Below are positions 26,230 to 39,634 of a DNA stretch of 64,000 nucleotides, one piece after another (the first letter of the stretch is position 1; the number at the start of each line of letters is the position of its first letter). The DNA comes from Tetrahymena thermophila SB210. Its lineage: Eukaryota; Ciliophora; Oligohymenophorea; Hymenostomatida; Tetrahymenidae. The position numbers and the translations under genes were made by a program. The stretch covers positions 62,001 to 126,000 of the forward strand of contig NW_002476363.1 in NCBI RefSeq assembly GCF_000189635.1. The letters are read 5' to 3'. The notes beneath the pieces are model-generated. The model did no database searches and had not been told where the DNA came from. It saw nothing but the letters and a program-made list of their open reading frames with translations.

Positions 26230-28593
26230 ATGAGTAAAAAGATTTGTCTTCTCTTAGTTTTTAATCTGATTTTATTCGCTAATATTGCTAGCGGATAACC
26301 AACTTTAAATGCTTATTGCAATTACATAGCTTCCATATCTGGTAGATTTGGAGTTCAGTATTAGCCAGATATTAGTGCACAAAGATGCAGTTTTTGTTAA
26401 TTATTTGAGTACACTTCTTCCCAAAATACCTAGAACCCTTATACCGGGTGCTTAACCTGTCCTGATTACTAGACTGGTTAATGTAAAGTATGCAAACCAA
26501 ATTATTTCAGCACTCCTAATTAAGTTTGCGTCCCATGTCCTGAAGGAAATGCTTCTTGCTGTTCAACAAATTTAGCTAATGACGAGCCAAACTTATCCAC
26601 TTTTACTAACACTATAAACTTATCAACATATGCTGATTACTCCAGATATGCGATAGCAGTTCAATTTTATTCAGCAATCAGAGCTATAAGCTGCTTGCCA
26701 GGGTACGTTCAACTTGGCCATGTTTGCTAAAAATACCCAGATAATTGTTAAACTGTGTCAGTTCAAAGTAACTCATTTTATTGCTCAGCTTGCAAAGCAG
26801 GATATTTCTTTGATAATAATAATAGTTGTGTTAACAACGGTGTAAGCATCAGATATATTTACAACACTGTTCCTTTTCCAGAAAATTTTGTGAAATGCTC
26901 TGGTTACTCTTCATATTCCACTTGCACTGGTTGCTAATCTCAATAAGGATAAGACTTAGTTATCAGATACTTTACTCTCGATAGCAGCTCCATTAAAATA
27001 GAGTAATTAACTGACTCCACTGGCCAAACATCTAAAACTTACTAAGTTTGTCGAGAATGCCCTTAATATTGCATAAACTGTGATGGTAATTATTAATAAT
27101 GCAAGGTATGCGCACCCTATTACTTTTTGTAAAATGGAAACTGTAAACCATGTCCTACTCCTGATTAGTATATATAGCTAAATTCTGACCTCCAATTGTA
27201 AGCATATTATTCTGGATGCACTTCTGGAGATTCTTCTTATGGATCTTATACATGGAATACTAGCATCCCATAGAACATGTAAGATACATTAGGACTTGCT
27301 ATTTCTCGTCCAATTATCAAGCTTTCTTCTGGTAAATATACAGCTTGTGATGTAAATTGTGTTTCCTGCTAATCTGACTAAAATGGTAAATCAACTATTT
27401 GCAATGCTTGTGCAAACGGCTTTTTCCTAGATAAAAGTCAAAGCCCATACGTTTGCTCAGTCTGCCCAGATCCAAACAGTGTTTTGTGTGTTTGGAATGA
27501 TACTATTAAAATGGCTTAAATCATTGCTTGTAAGGCAACTGCAAATGATTTTGTCCCATACCATAACACCTACTACTTGCAACTTGATTTTAATTTAAAT
27601 AATTTTAATTAAAATCCTTCAACTTATGACAACAAAAACTAATGTGTACTCAACACTAAAAACTGTAAGTAAATGATTAACAATAGACTTGGAGTTTAAG
27701 GGTAGTGCTCTTCATGTTATTAAAGTTCAGATTTAGCCAGAGTTTATCAGCCTAATGCAGGATATTAACCTCTTAATTACTATCTAACAAGTTAAAATAG
27801 TTGTGTGACTTGTTTAACACCAAATTCTTCAGATTGCGCCCTTTCTAGTGATAAAACATAAGTTGTTGTTACCAAATGTAAAGCTGGATACTAGCCTACT
27901 CCAATCTCTGATGGAACCTGTAAGCAATGCCCCAGCAAATGTCTTACATGCAATGATTAAAGTCAATGCACCAGCTGTGATACCTCTAAATATTACAGTA
28001 TAACTACATAAGGATAAATTACAGACTGTTAACCTGCTTATGCTCCTAATACAGCTGCTTTAGAAGGATGCTTAAATTGGGGCAGTGGACCTAGTATGCC
28101 TTCAACTCCAAGTTGCTAGACATGTAACGCAGGTTATGTCTTAGTATCAGATGCATAACTCTAAACAAAAACATCTACATAAACTGTCGCCTTATGTTTA
28201 GCTTGTCCATCAAATTGTACATAATGTTATGCAGGTTAGCAAAGAGCTATCTGCAGTAAATGTAGTATTGATACTTATTTATCAAACAATGTTTGTATCA
28301 GTCTTCCAGATGGTTGCTTTACTGTAAAAAATGGTGCATGCACATAATGCTAATATGGTTATAGATTAGTTGATAACAAATTTTGCTTTAAATGTGTGAG
28401 CAGTAATTCTGCCTCTGATTTATAAAACCGCTTTTTCTATGATTGCCCAGGAGCTCAATGTGCTGCAGTACCCACTTCAGATTAGTCTGAGGACTCTCTC
28501 TCAACAAAGACTACACAACCTTCCTCATCTTTCTAAAATAAATTATAAATATCTATTTTATGCTTGTTATTATTACTCGTTTTATTATTTTGA
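26230..28593 (+). CDS. cysteine-rich GPI-type surface protein 1 (immobilization-antigen-like)
   Basis: A single exon of 788 codons encodes 787 residues. An N-terminal signal peptide (MSKKICLLLVFNLILFANIA, cleavage near SGQP) is followed by many C-x2-C clusters, such as CxxCPEG, CRECPQYCINC, CKQCPSKCLTCNDQSQC and CLACPSNCTQC, spaced like furin or growth-factor-receptor cysteine-rich repeats. The protein ends in a Ser/Thr/Gln-rich stretch and a hydrophobic tail, ISILCLLLLLVLLF, with no cytoplasmic residues, typical of a GPI-attachment signal. Ciliate immobilization antigens have this architecture and coat the cell surface and cilia. It is paralogous to the gene at 30148-32487 along its whole length (shared YCNYIAS, RFG.QYQ, QRCSFC, CPDPNS/CPDNNS and VLCVWN). 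Many glutamines are TAA/TAG. The exact antigen class cannot be told. Confidence 0.85.
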
Positions 28594-30147
28594 AGCATCT
28601 TTTTATATAATAAAAAGAGTGAATATAAATAAATTAAATTAATATGTAATTAATCGCATTTAAAATATTTTATAAACTTGCCTGCCTGCCTGTTTGTTTT
28701 TCTATTAATCGATTAAAATATTTTTTATTTACAATTGAGCCTATTTAAAAGCCTATTTATTTCAACTTTAGTAAATGATACTCATACTTTTTTAAGTGAT
28801 TTACTTAATAACATAAATATGAAATAATCTAAATTTATAACTAATATTTTTTGGTTTAGATAAATAAATACTCTTCCATTATTCAAGTTTATTGTAAAAA
28901 ACCAAACAAAATATGATGTAAAAATAGTAAAATAAGTTTTAAATTAAAAATATTGTTTTTAAGTGAATATCTTATCACAAAGAAAGACAAATTCATTCTC
29001 ACTTTTGCTTATTTGTTTGTTTTATGATTAGTAGAACTTTAGAGACTATTTTTTAAATCGAATAGTTATTTGATCAAATAAAATGAAATATGGTTCTAAA
29101 ATTATTTATAATTCAAAGCTTAAGAACCACAACGAAGTATTCATTATAATTTAAATTGCAGAAATAAAAAATCCATAAAACAAATATTTCTTTTTGACTT
29201 TCAACTCATAAAATTTGCTTTGATCTCTTCTTAAGAAAATATTAAATTATTCACTTATATTTATTTATTTTGTTTTTTGAATAACAAATATCTAATATGA
29301 TATAAGGATAATAAATAGTTTTTGTGACTTTAAACTTCTTTATATTAATATTTAGATATCTTTTTTGTTTGATAATATTTACTTAACTTATAAAATCAAA
29401 TAAAGAAACAAACAAACAAACAAACAAACAAACAATTGATTCCAAAAAGCTTCTATTTTCTCATTTCTAATAAAATTGATAATTCGGAATTTATCAAAAC
29501 ATATTAATTTTAGAATTTAATCAATTTGAGAAAATTAAAAGTTTTAATGAAAATATCATTGTTGTAAATATCAATTATCTTTTAAAATAAATTAAGTCTT
29601 TCTAAAATAATAAATTTCTCAAAATACATCTTTTTGATAACGGGTATGTTTTTTTTTCTTTAGTTTGAGAAAATTAATGCAAATATTTTTTATTTAGGTA
29701 AAGCCAAACTTACATTTAATCATTCAAAATCTATTAATCTTGTTTCCACTTTTGTTTTGATAGAAAAGATTTGTAAATTCTATTTCTATTTTTCATAGGT
29801 ATTCAATTCTTAAACTAGGTTTCTTCACATAATATTTTGTAAAAAAGAATTTAAATGATATTTTTGATAAGTAATAAATAAACAAATGCATCGAAAGAGT
29901 TTTTTTACAAATCTAATCAACGAAATCAACTATCTTAATTCAGATTTTAATATAAGGTTAATATTTTCTGAGCAAATTAAGACACAAATAAAATAATTTG
30001 ATCAAATAATGAAAGTCTTCTCAAATATAATTTATTAATCAATTAATTATTTAAAAAGAAGATTTTGTAGGAAATATATTTATTATTTGGCTATCAGAAA
30101 AATATAATTAATTTTGTTTTCAAAAAATATTAAAATACATAAAAGAA
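28594..30147. other. intergenic region between the two antigen genes
   Basis: 1.55 kb, AT-rich, with an AAAC tetranucleotide run at about 29405-29434. It would contain the 3' end of the first antigen gene and the promoter of the second. No coding exon was found. Confidence 0.5.
29405..29434. repeat. (AAAC)n simple repeat
   Basis: About seven perfect tandem copies of AAAC in the spacer between the antigen genes. Confidence 0.9.
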
Positions 30148-32487
30148 ATGAATAAAAAAGCCAATTTTTTGCTTGTTGCAAGCTTCTTGATAATTTTAGT
30201 CCATTTTGCTAATGGTCAACCAGGTCAACCAAGCTTAAATTAATATTGCAATTATATTGCCTCTTCTAATCAAAGATTTGGAGCTTAATATTAATAAGAT
30301 TTAAGTACTTAAAGATGCAGCTTTTGCTAGTTTAGTGAACTATCATCGGCCAATAATTTTGCTTAGGGCTGTGTTTCTTGTCCAGATTACACCACAGGTA
30401 CTTGTAACAACTGCAAGCCAAATTTTGTATAAACTCCAAACAAATTTTGTATTCCTTGCCCTCAAGGAACTACTTGCTGTCTAGGAAATAACCCTAGTCA
30501 AGATCCCCAGTTCTAGGCTGCTATTAGTTAGGCTGATAACTCTTAATCCGGTTTACAAACCATATACAATGCCTTTTAAAGTTATTCTGCCTTAAGAATG
30601 ATGAGCTGTCTTCCTGGCTATTTTGCTTTAGGACATACATGCAAAGCTAACATTAATAATTGTGCAAATGTAGTGGTAAAAAAAAACTACTTTTATTGCT
30701 CTTAATGCAACACTGGCTTTCACTTTGATAAATAAAATAACTGTGTACAAGATTGCACAAAAATTAGCATTTAATATGTTTTTTAAGATAACACTTCTTA
30801 AATAAGCACCTGTAAAAGTTGTACTTCTGCTTCTACTTGTTTAACATGTAACTCAATTTAATATTTAAATGTGGTAAGATACTTCACACTTGATTATTCT
30901 GGTTCAAGCAAAACTTTAAGTATTGATGATCCTACTGGAAAAACTTTGCAATCTTATCAAATCTGTAGAGAATGCCCTTTAAATTGCATTAATTGTAACG
31001 GTGATTCAACTCAATGCTAAGTATGTGCTCCATATTATGTGTTGAAAGGTGGTTAATGCATAGCTTGTACCGTTCCCAGCAACTACGTCTAACTTAATTC
31101 AGATATAAGAGACTATAGCTATTACTATTCAGGATGTACTTCAACAGATGGTTCCATTTCTTCATATATATGGTAATCTCAAATCTCTTAAGGTAGCTTA
31201 GATACTTTAGGCGTTGCTATTACTCGTCCAATTATTAAAATATCATCTAGTGTATATACTGCTTGTGATGCAAACTGTGTAAGCTGTTAAGCAAGCTAAA
31301 ACTAAAAAGGAACTACATGCACATAATGCGCTAATGGATTCTATTTAGATTAAACTAACGCCAACTCTCCTACTTGTTTACAATGCCCTGACAACAATAG
31401 TGTTTTATGTGTTTGGAATGCAAAGATCAAAATGCCTTAAATTACTGCTTGTAAAGCCAATCCTAATGATTATCCTCCTTATAGCTTGACCTATTATCTA
31501 CAACTAGATTTTAATGCTATGAATTTCAACTCAAACCCATAAAATTATCAACCTTCTTAGTAATGCTAATTAAACAAAAATAATTGTAAAGCTATGGTAA
31601 ACAATGACTTAAATAAAATAGGATTATGCTCTTCCTGCTATAGCGCTTCCGATTTTGCTGCTGGCTCTGGACTCCTAAAGACAAATTATATTTTAGTAAG
31701 TGGTGTATGCAAAATCTGTTAATAATCAGGTACAAAAGATTGTATAGCAAATTAAAAAGGTGATGATGTCATTCCTTAAACTTGCCAAAACGGTTTTCAA
31801 CCTACTCCTATTAATAATACTTGTAAGAAATGCCCTGATAATTGTAAAACTTGCAATGACAACGGTATGTGTACTGCATGTGATAATTCAACATACTTCT
31901 CCCTGTTAGATACAAATGGTGCAACTAAAGATTGCATTTTACCATATAAATAAAAATAAATTTCTGAACTTGACGGATGCTCTAATTGGGGTTCTGCCTA
32001 GCAAATTCCTGACTATCCTTCCTGTCAATCATGTCAAACTGGGTATGTTCTAATAAAAGATGCTTAGATAGTTACTTCTAGTGCTGTAATTAATGCTGCA
32101 CTTTGTATGTCTTGTCCTCAAAACTGCTCATAATGCTAGCCTGGAAACCAAAGATCTGTTTGCACTGCTTGTAAGCCTGGGTATTACCTATCAAATAACA
32201 CGTGTTTATAAATACCTCTGGGATGTGCTACATTTAATGGTACTTATTGTACTATCTGTTAGTACAATTATAGATTAGTTGATAATAAATTCTGCTCTCT
32301 TTGTTATAGAGGCTTTGATGTTGCTAACCCATAAGACCCTCTTAGCATGAACTCATTTTTTGACTGTCCATAAGCTTAGTGCTATGATATTAACTTGAAT
32401 TAATCTACTACAACTAGCTCATCTTATTCAAATATTCTTTCAGTTATTACTGCTGCATGCTTAATATCTTTAATATTAATAATTTGA
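30148..32487 (+). CDS. cysteine-rich GPI-type surface protein 2 (immobilization-antigen-like)
   Basis: A single exon of 780 codons encodes 779 residues. The signal peptide is followed by NGQPGQPSLN and YCNYIASSNQRFGAQYQQD, clearly paralogous to the gene at 26230-28593. The same order of cysteine clusters is kept: QRCSFC, CRECPLNCINC, CDANCVSC, CPDNNSVLCVWN, CKKCPDNCKTC and CMSCPQNCSQC. The C-terminus is Ser/Thr-rich and then hydrophobic (TAACLISLILII), again fitting GPI anchoring. The two genes lie head to tail, 1.55 kb apart. Together with their similar size this shows a tandem duplication, but many residues differ, so it is not recent. Expression of such antigens is often mutually exclusive in ciliates, but nothing in the sequence shows how these are controlled. 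Confidence 0.85.
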
Positions 32488-33102
32488 ATTTAGATTATTA
32501 AAAAGTAAATGAAAGTTGATGAATTGTTTATAAAATAAGCATTCATTCATACATTCCTAATTACTTACTTCTGTATTATTTGTTATTTCTTTTTTAGATT
32601 CATATTAATAAAAAATTTATTTTTTAATTTAACATTTCAAAAAGCTTTATTATTAAAAAATAAAATTAAAAAAAAAACAATTCATAAATTATTTATATTA
32701 GATAATCAAGTACCTGAATCAAATTAATTTCTTCTTACCTAACTTTATCCAAATTTTTTTCAAGAAAGAATTAATTCTTAAAATAAAAATAATAAATAAA
32801 TAAATAAAATAAATTTAAATCATTAATATTTTATGGTAATTAAAAATTTATTTGTAAATAATTATCAAAAAAATAAGAAAAATTAATAAAAAAATATCTT
32901 TATTTCTTATCATACTTTTATAGATAAATATATAAATATGTATGTTTTTATTATTTAAGATTAATCAATAGTTTTTTTAAACGATTAATTTCTTGATATG
33001 TTTTAAGTACTAGTTAGTTAGTAATAATTTTATTTGGAGTTAATTTAATATCTGTAATTTAAGCGATAGATAGATGGTAATTATAATTTGATAGCTTAAT
33101 TT
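32488..33102. other. convergent spacer
   Basis: AT-rich region between the 3' ends of antigen gene 2 (+) and the first PAS membrane gene (-). No feature was recognised. Confidence 0.5.
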
Positions 33103-36100
33103 TCATTTCATTTTTTTAATATGAGAAACAAAATAAGGATTTTCAAGTAAGATCTCATAATCAATTAATGTTAAATACTACATTGATTTTTAGTAATTGT
33201 TTGAAAATTTATTAAAAATAAACTTTTAGAAGAAGTAGGAGATGCTAAAAACTAACATGATTTAAAAAGCATTTAGAATAATTATTACTATATTTATCAT
33301 ATTAAAAAAGCTCTTTTATTCATTTTTGAGAAGATAAACTATAATTTAGGATATTTAATCCAATACTCTAAGTTAATAAAACTGATCTTAAACAGTATTT
33401 TCTAAAAAGAAACTTTTAAGATATGAAGACTGTTGTGCTGATGTAAAATTAGAGCTAAAATATTATATTATTCCATACTATATTGTTTCAAATTTTTACT
33501 AAGAGATATAAAAACCACTATTTTCACTAGTTTAGTAATTATTAAGACACTCTTAAATATCGTTTGTTTTAAATTACTCTAAAACTGATTAATATTCTTA
33601 TAAATAATCACAAATACTTTCCTATACTAATTAAGTAATATTATACTATTACAGTTAAATCAAATTTGAAGTCTAAAATGATTAAAAGGTATCCATGAAA
33701 TCTTTGCTGGCCATTTACATATTAGAATATGATTATATAAGATAAGACTATTGAGACTATTTAGTATATTCATATGAACTTTCTTAAGTTCCTATAATAT
33801 AATAAGCGTAAATAAATTTGGCTTGGCTAAAATCTGAAAAAGCAGAAATTAAATCTTCTGAACTATCTATTAATTAATTAATATATATATATATATTTTT
33901 TAAATTGTTTTAAATAATTAAATTCAAAATTTACTTTATAGAGATCCTGATATTTTCATAAAATCGACTTATAATTATACAAAATAATACTAGACACAAG
34001 GTTTAATTAATATCAACGATAGACAAATTACTATAAAAATAATTTTGCCAGCTGTTAAATTTTTTTTGTAAGTGGTTAGACTAATATTTTTTTTTTTGCA
34101 ATTATTATTATTATTAATTTCTAACTTATTACTATAATTTGTTTAACCTTCTTATTTTTAGTTATTTAAATCAAGAAATTTATTGCTTTTTTTTAATTCC
34201 AAAAAATGCTTTATAGCTTAAGTTGTTCTATTGATCATTTCATCAATCTTTTTTATATCTATTGTTGCAAATATAGAAAGTAAGGACTGCTTAAGAGAAA
34301 ATGAATTAATATAAAATAGTAGAAGCAAAATACTGTAAAAGAAAACGAAAATGCTATAAACGATAATAAAAATAAGTATTTCCCACTACTTTATGGAATA
34401 ATTTGTAGTGTGATCTACTATCAACTGAGCTAGAATCTAAGAGATTTAGGATTGTGTTTAGTTCTGATTATGCCTAAGCTCATTCTAAAAAATAAAATCT
34501 TCATTACTTGTAATATTCACGAACATAGTTAGAAGCTGTTAGGTTCTGATAAGTGTTATAAGAAGGCTGGAGTTGAATATCTCTTATGAAATGAATTTTT
34601 GTTAAACATTACTTAGAAATTCATAATTCAGCTTAGATTTATATAAATCTTAAACCCTTTATGAGCTTGGATAATCCTTAAAGATAGTCGCTGAAATATT
34701 TTTATATTAATTGACATTGCTATATTTTGCATCATTTAAAGTTTGAAGAAAATTTTATTAATCTAGAGAGTTTTAAATATTGAAATAATTTTTTTAAACT
34801 CCATCAATTAAATGAATTTCTTCTAAAAGATTATATATAAGTTTTTTCACATCATTTAGATCAGAATGCAAATTCTATAGAGTTTAATATTGTCCAACAA
34901 AACTATAATTTAAAGAAATGCTAATTGATACAGAAATTAAAACCAATATTAGCAATAATGAATCTAAGATATAGCCACTATAAAACAATAAATGTCTTTT
35001 ACTACTAGACTAGATCTTATTTACTAACTGTATTCTTCTATTTATTAAAAAAAATATAAACGAGTTAAATTTCATTTTAATTTTGGATAAGTTATGCTTA
35101 TTGATATTTAATTGTAAAATTTAGACTACTTTTTAATATTAAATTAAAAAAATCTTAGTAGTTAATTAGTTTTTTGAAAAATTTATGAATATTTTGAAAA
35201 TTTTTTTGATTGCATTTCTTTTATTATTTCATTTACAAATGAAAGTAGGAAAATATAAAAAAATTCTAGGAAATTTCAAAGTGTATAAAGGAATTTGTAT
35301 GAATTTTATTTTAATAAAATATAAAATATTAAATCAAAAATTGAAAAACAAAAATCTTGTAAAAGTTTGTATTATTTTCATTTTTGGAAATTCAATCGTT
35401 TATATAATGTATAAATAAATAGGGGAGAAAAATAAAAATATAAAGATTATTTTATATATTTTTTTTTTAATTTAAAAAAATAAAATTTTGTAATGTTTGT
35501 TTGGTGTTTCAAAAATTAGTTTGAATAATTTTATATATTTATATTTACGTTTATGATATGGACTTCTTATTGGATAAGTTTACACTTCCTTAAGCATTTT
35601 GTTATCTTTCTTTTTAATTAAATAAAAAGCTGATATCTGCAGATACATTTGTTTCCTAATCGTTTCCTTTCTTTGTTTTCTAAAATTTATTTATAGTTTA
35701 TTTGGTTTTAGATTTTTAAGAATATTATTTTTATTTTCTTTTATCATTTTTTTTTTTCGTGTTTAATTTAGTTTCTTAGCTAATTCCTTTCTATAATTTA
35801 GAATCTTCAAATAGCATTTATTCAATACCTTAATCAATATTGTTTTAATGCGTTTGCTAACTATTTTAAATCTAAATCGAATCGTTGAGCTTTGCTTCAT
35901 CCAAATACTGTTCAGCTCTACTGGTGATTAATGTGTTAAAGGATTATTTATGACTATTTAATGGGTGAAATGTGCTTAAATGACTCATGTTATTTTCCTA
36001 AATATAGTCTATTTTAGAATAAATCTGATCTTCTGCCTAAAATTAACCTTATCCAAAAGAATATTAAAGATTTTTATACATTTTTTTTATTTTAAATCTA

Positions 36101-39100
36101 TTTTCTTTTATTATTGTTTTAAGTTTAGAAGATTTTTTTAAAATTTGCTTATCCTAAAAATGTGAAGGCTTTTCCTAAAAATGGGAAGGCTTAACAATAA
36201 TAGAAGATTTTTTAAATCTTTCATCCTATAATGATACAATAGATTAATCGTAGAATGTATTTAAAAAGAAAGCACTCTCATCTTCCTGTTTATCTTATAT
36301 ATTCTTAGCAGATTCATTTTTCTATATTGGATATAGCTCTTCAAAGTCAATTTCATCATATTCTTCACTTTGGTTATAAAATTTCAAATCTTTTCTGAAT
36401 TCCTTAAGGGCATCTCTTTTGCTTTATAAACTGTCAAGGTAATCTAACTATGTGATAAGTAAGTAATTAAATTTTGCAAAAGTAGTACTTAAGTAAATAA
36501 ATTAAGCCTAAATCTAATAGAGATCGAAATTAATTAATTCTTAAAATAACGACTCATTATTACTGAGTTTAATAGAATTAGAAATTTATTCTTTATGCTA
36601 AGGTCTTATTAATATTGTTTAAAACGGTTTTCCAGACATATTATTATCAAATAGAGTCTAAAAAAGTGGAATTAAATTTCCAAACTTAACATTGCTCAGT
36701 TCGCTTTATTTAAAGGAAAAAGAAAGTATTAAATCGTAAAAAGCTTAACCCATTATAAAATTTTTAAACCCCTAATCTGCGCTTGTCATAATATAATGAA
36801 TAGAATCTTTGATTTGTTTAATCCAGCCAGCACAACCAAAATCCTCCAATCCTATCATAGCTACTTAAATTTTGATATCATAAGGTATACTAAAACCTTT
36901 TTTATCTTTTCCAATTAAAAGTGGATAATCAGCTACCTTTTATGAAACTACTTTTTTTTAAATGAAGTTTGTCAAGATCCTATTATGGAGAGGAGCTACA
37001 ACATCTGGCTACATAAAATTGATATTTTTTCCTATCACTTCTTTATTTGAGTAAACAGGCACTACATTCTCAAAGTTATTGGATATTTTAGTTACAATGC
37101 CAAGTTTAGTACTAAATGAAATATACACAGAACAACTTTCTTTAGATGATAGTGGTATACTAGTTAAACAATTAAATTATTTCTGCTAAGAAATCTTTCT
37201 TTCAAAGTAGTTATCAATGTCTAATACTAAATCATAGAGTCTACACATCTTTTAAAGTTATGTCTATGAACCATTTTCTACTATCAAACTTTTAAGAGTA
37301 GTTTTAACTTCTGATCTATCCTAAAGGAGTTTATTGCCAAGCTTTTCTAGATTGTCAAGATCGATTGTGTCTTAGTTTAGAGCATCTAAAAGTTTGCTTT
37401 TTTGAAAAAAGCAATTCAACATTTAATAAAATGCTTAAGACAGTTTCTCATCAAATAGAACTTACTAAATTAGTTAAATATTTTTTTTTCTCTTGATTTA
37501 TTATGAATTTTCTTGACTTTCTTTTTTATTTTCTTCTATTTAAGTTCTAACTTTATCAGCCATTCTGTTAATTATTTAAATTTCAAACAAGTTAAACTTT
37601 TCAAAGCAGTTTTGCTATACTTTTATTAACTAAGTTATTGAAAATGTTTGATTTCCCATTACATCTTGCATGTAATTGTAATAACTTATTTAAAAGTCGT
37701 TTAACTTTGTTGGGAGTTCTTAAACATGAGTATTCAAAATACTTAAAGTTAAAAGCTTAACTAAATCTCTGTTTCTTTCATTTGATATATAAGTTATTTT
37801 ATCCTCTTAGCTTGAATCAATTTCTAACTATTTATTTATTTAGTTAAAGAATTAAATTTAGAAACTTAAAATTTGATAAAAAGGAAAGAAAATTTTTATA
37901 TTAAAAAAGTAATATTAATTTTTTCTAATAAATATTATTGATTTTGTATAAGTTAAGGTGTTAAAAATAGAAAATATAAAAGAAATTCGAGCATTTAATT
38001 CGCTAATAAATATTTTATAAAAGCTCCTTTAATTAATAAATTTTAAGCAATTTGGAATAAATGTTTATATTGAATTATATCATCTAAAATAATTTTAATA
38101 ACTTTTAAATATTATTTTAATTTTTTTTCAAATAATAAATACCCAGAATTTTATGAATTATAAATATATTTAATAAAAATGATTAACCTTGCTTGTATTA
38201 TTAATCCAAAAATAATCAAAAAAAAAAGATTTCATTTAATAGTTAAATAAAATAAATATATCTAGTAAGTATAATTAATCATTTAAAATCTAAAAATAAA
38301 TGAAAACGATATTTGATTAATGGATAAATAAATCAATAATAATAATTAATTATTGAAAGAACAATCATAGACAGATTGATTATTAATCATAAAAATAATT
38401 AAAAAATAATCTTTTAAATTCTGATGGTAAAATTAATAAATTATGTTTTATTTACTTTTTTGCAGAAACATGATTCTCCTAACGAACAGTTAATCAAATG
38501 ATTTATAAGCGCATTTTCAATGATCTGGGATAAATAAGTGTTAACATAGTCTTAATAAAATACATAATTTTATTAATTCATTAATCTTAAAAATTATTCT
38601 AGTTTAGAGAGATTAGAATAATCTTACCATAATATTGATTAGCTTTGAATATCTATCATTATACTACTTACAACGTAATTATCAAAAAAATCTGATAAAA
38701 TACTACCAAATTTTAGAGATATTGGAATCATAGTTAATAACAAAAAAGCGTTGGGATATTGGCTCATATTTTAGAAAAAATATAAGCTGTAAAAAAGTAA
38801 AAGTATATTTAGAAGACTGAATTAAGTCAGTGTTTTTTTAATTAGCAGACTCAAGTATATTTTAGAATACTGTAAAAGGAATAACTGGGCTAGCTAGCTT
38901 ACAATCAATGCAAATAAACCCATAAGAAATAACTCCTTAATAATTTAATTGAGTAGTATCGTTGATAGACATTCAAGTGCTTATACAAAGATTGACATTT
39001 TATTAAACTTTTTAGACAAAAAGTCATGAATATAAAATTCATAGTTATAATCTACTAGTTCTACAAGTAGACCTATTTATTTTATTAATTAGAATCAAAA

Positions 39101-39634
39101 TGAAACAAATAGAATTTTAATTTTGTTAATGATAAATTTACTTATTAAAACTGAAATAGCTATATTTATTGTTGGCAGATAATAGTAAGTTGAAGACTGG
39201 AGTATACAACTGGCTATTAGATTAATAGGCTAAAGAGAGTAGTTATAGCTTTTTAAGAGGATTTAAAAATTATAATTCTCCTTAAATGGAATATTAAGTA
39301 AAAACATAATCAAATCTTTTATTAAATACCCTAAAAGTAAGAAATTAACTATTAATCCGAAACAAAAAACAGATAAGCAAATAATCAATCTGGATTATGA
39401 GTTAAATATTACATAGATGTCTATATTATAGCTAATCAAACTTTTATCATCATTTAAGTAATCTATTAGAGCTAGGAAGCTTATGTATAATCTGAGTAAG
39501 AAAGTTAACTCTTTAATTACCAGCAAAACCACTGAGAAATTTTAGGATCTATCAGGCTAAATAATCAACTTAAAACTTCTTTCTAAGTAATATTTGATGA
39601 AAAAGTTTACTTTGCTAACTTTGTTGTCTTTCAT
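33103..39634 (-). CDS. multi-pass membrane PAS protein, paralogue A (tmcB-like architecture)
   Basis: Five exons on the minus strand (39634-39142, 39072-38456, 37827-35549, 35037-33935, 33866-33103) give 1,751 residues. Exons 1-2 (residues 1-370) hold several membrane segments, for example LIICLSVFCFGLIVNFLLLG. Exon 3 carries a helical region and then a PAS-like domain at about residues 600-750: GIVTKISNNFENVVPV, IGKNINFMQPDVVAPLHN and KKGFSIPYDIKIQVAMIGLE. A polar Q/K-rich linker follows. Exons 4-5 hold four more membrane segments enclosing two large loops (TM cores LLILVLISVSISISL, ILIFIIVYSIFVFFYS, IIFIVICLSLILI and IVIIILNAFQIMLVF). This layout resembles tmcB-type PAS membrane proteins of protists. 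Ligand and output are unknown and no enzyme domain is seen. It is tandem with the genes at 41078 and 55851. Confidence 0.8.
36151..36192 (-). repeat. 21-base tandem duplication in the linker of paralogue A
   Basis: Two imperfect 21-base units (36151-36171 and 36172-36192) encode KPSHFQ repeated with E or D after it, just C-terminal of the PAS region. In-frame and specific to this copy. Confidence 0.75.

Noticed and set aside
35185..35418. Hydrophobic 77-codon plus-strand frame
   Set aside because: It lies inside intron 3 of the minus-strand PAS paralogue A, uses standard stops only by chance, and has no homologue pattern in the matching introns of the sister genes.
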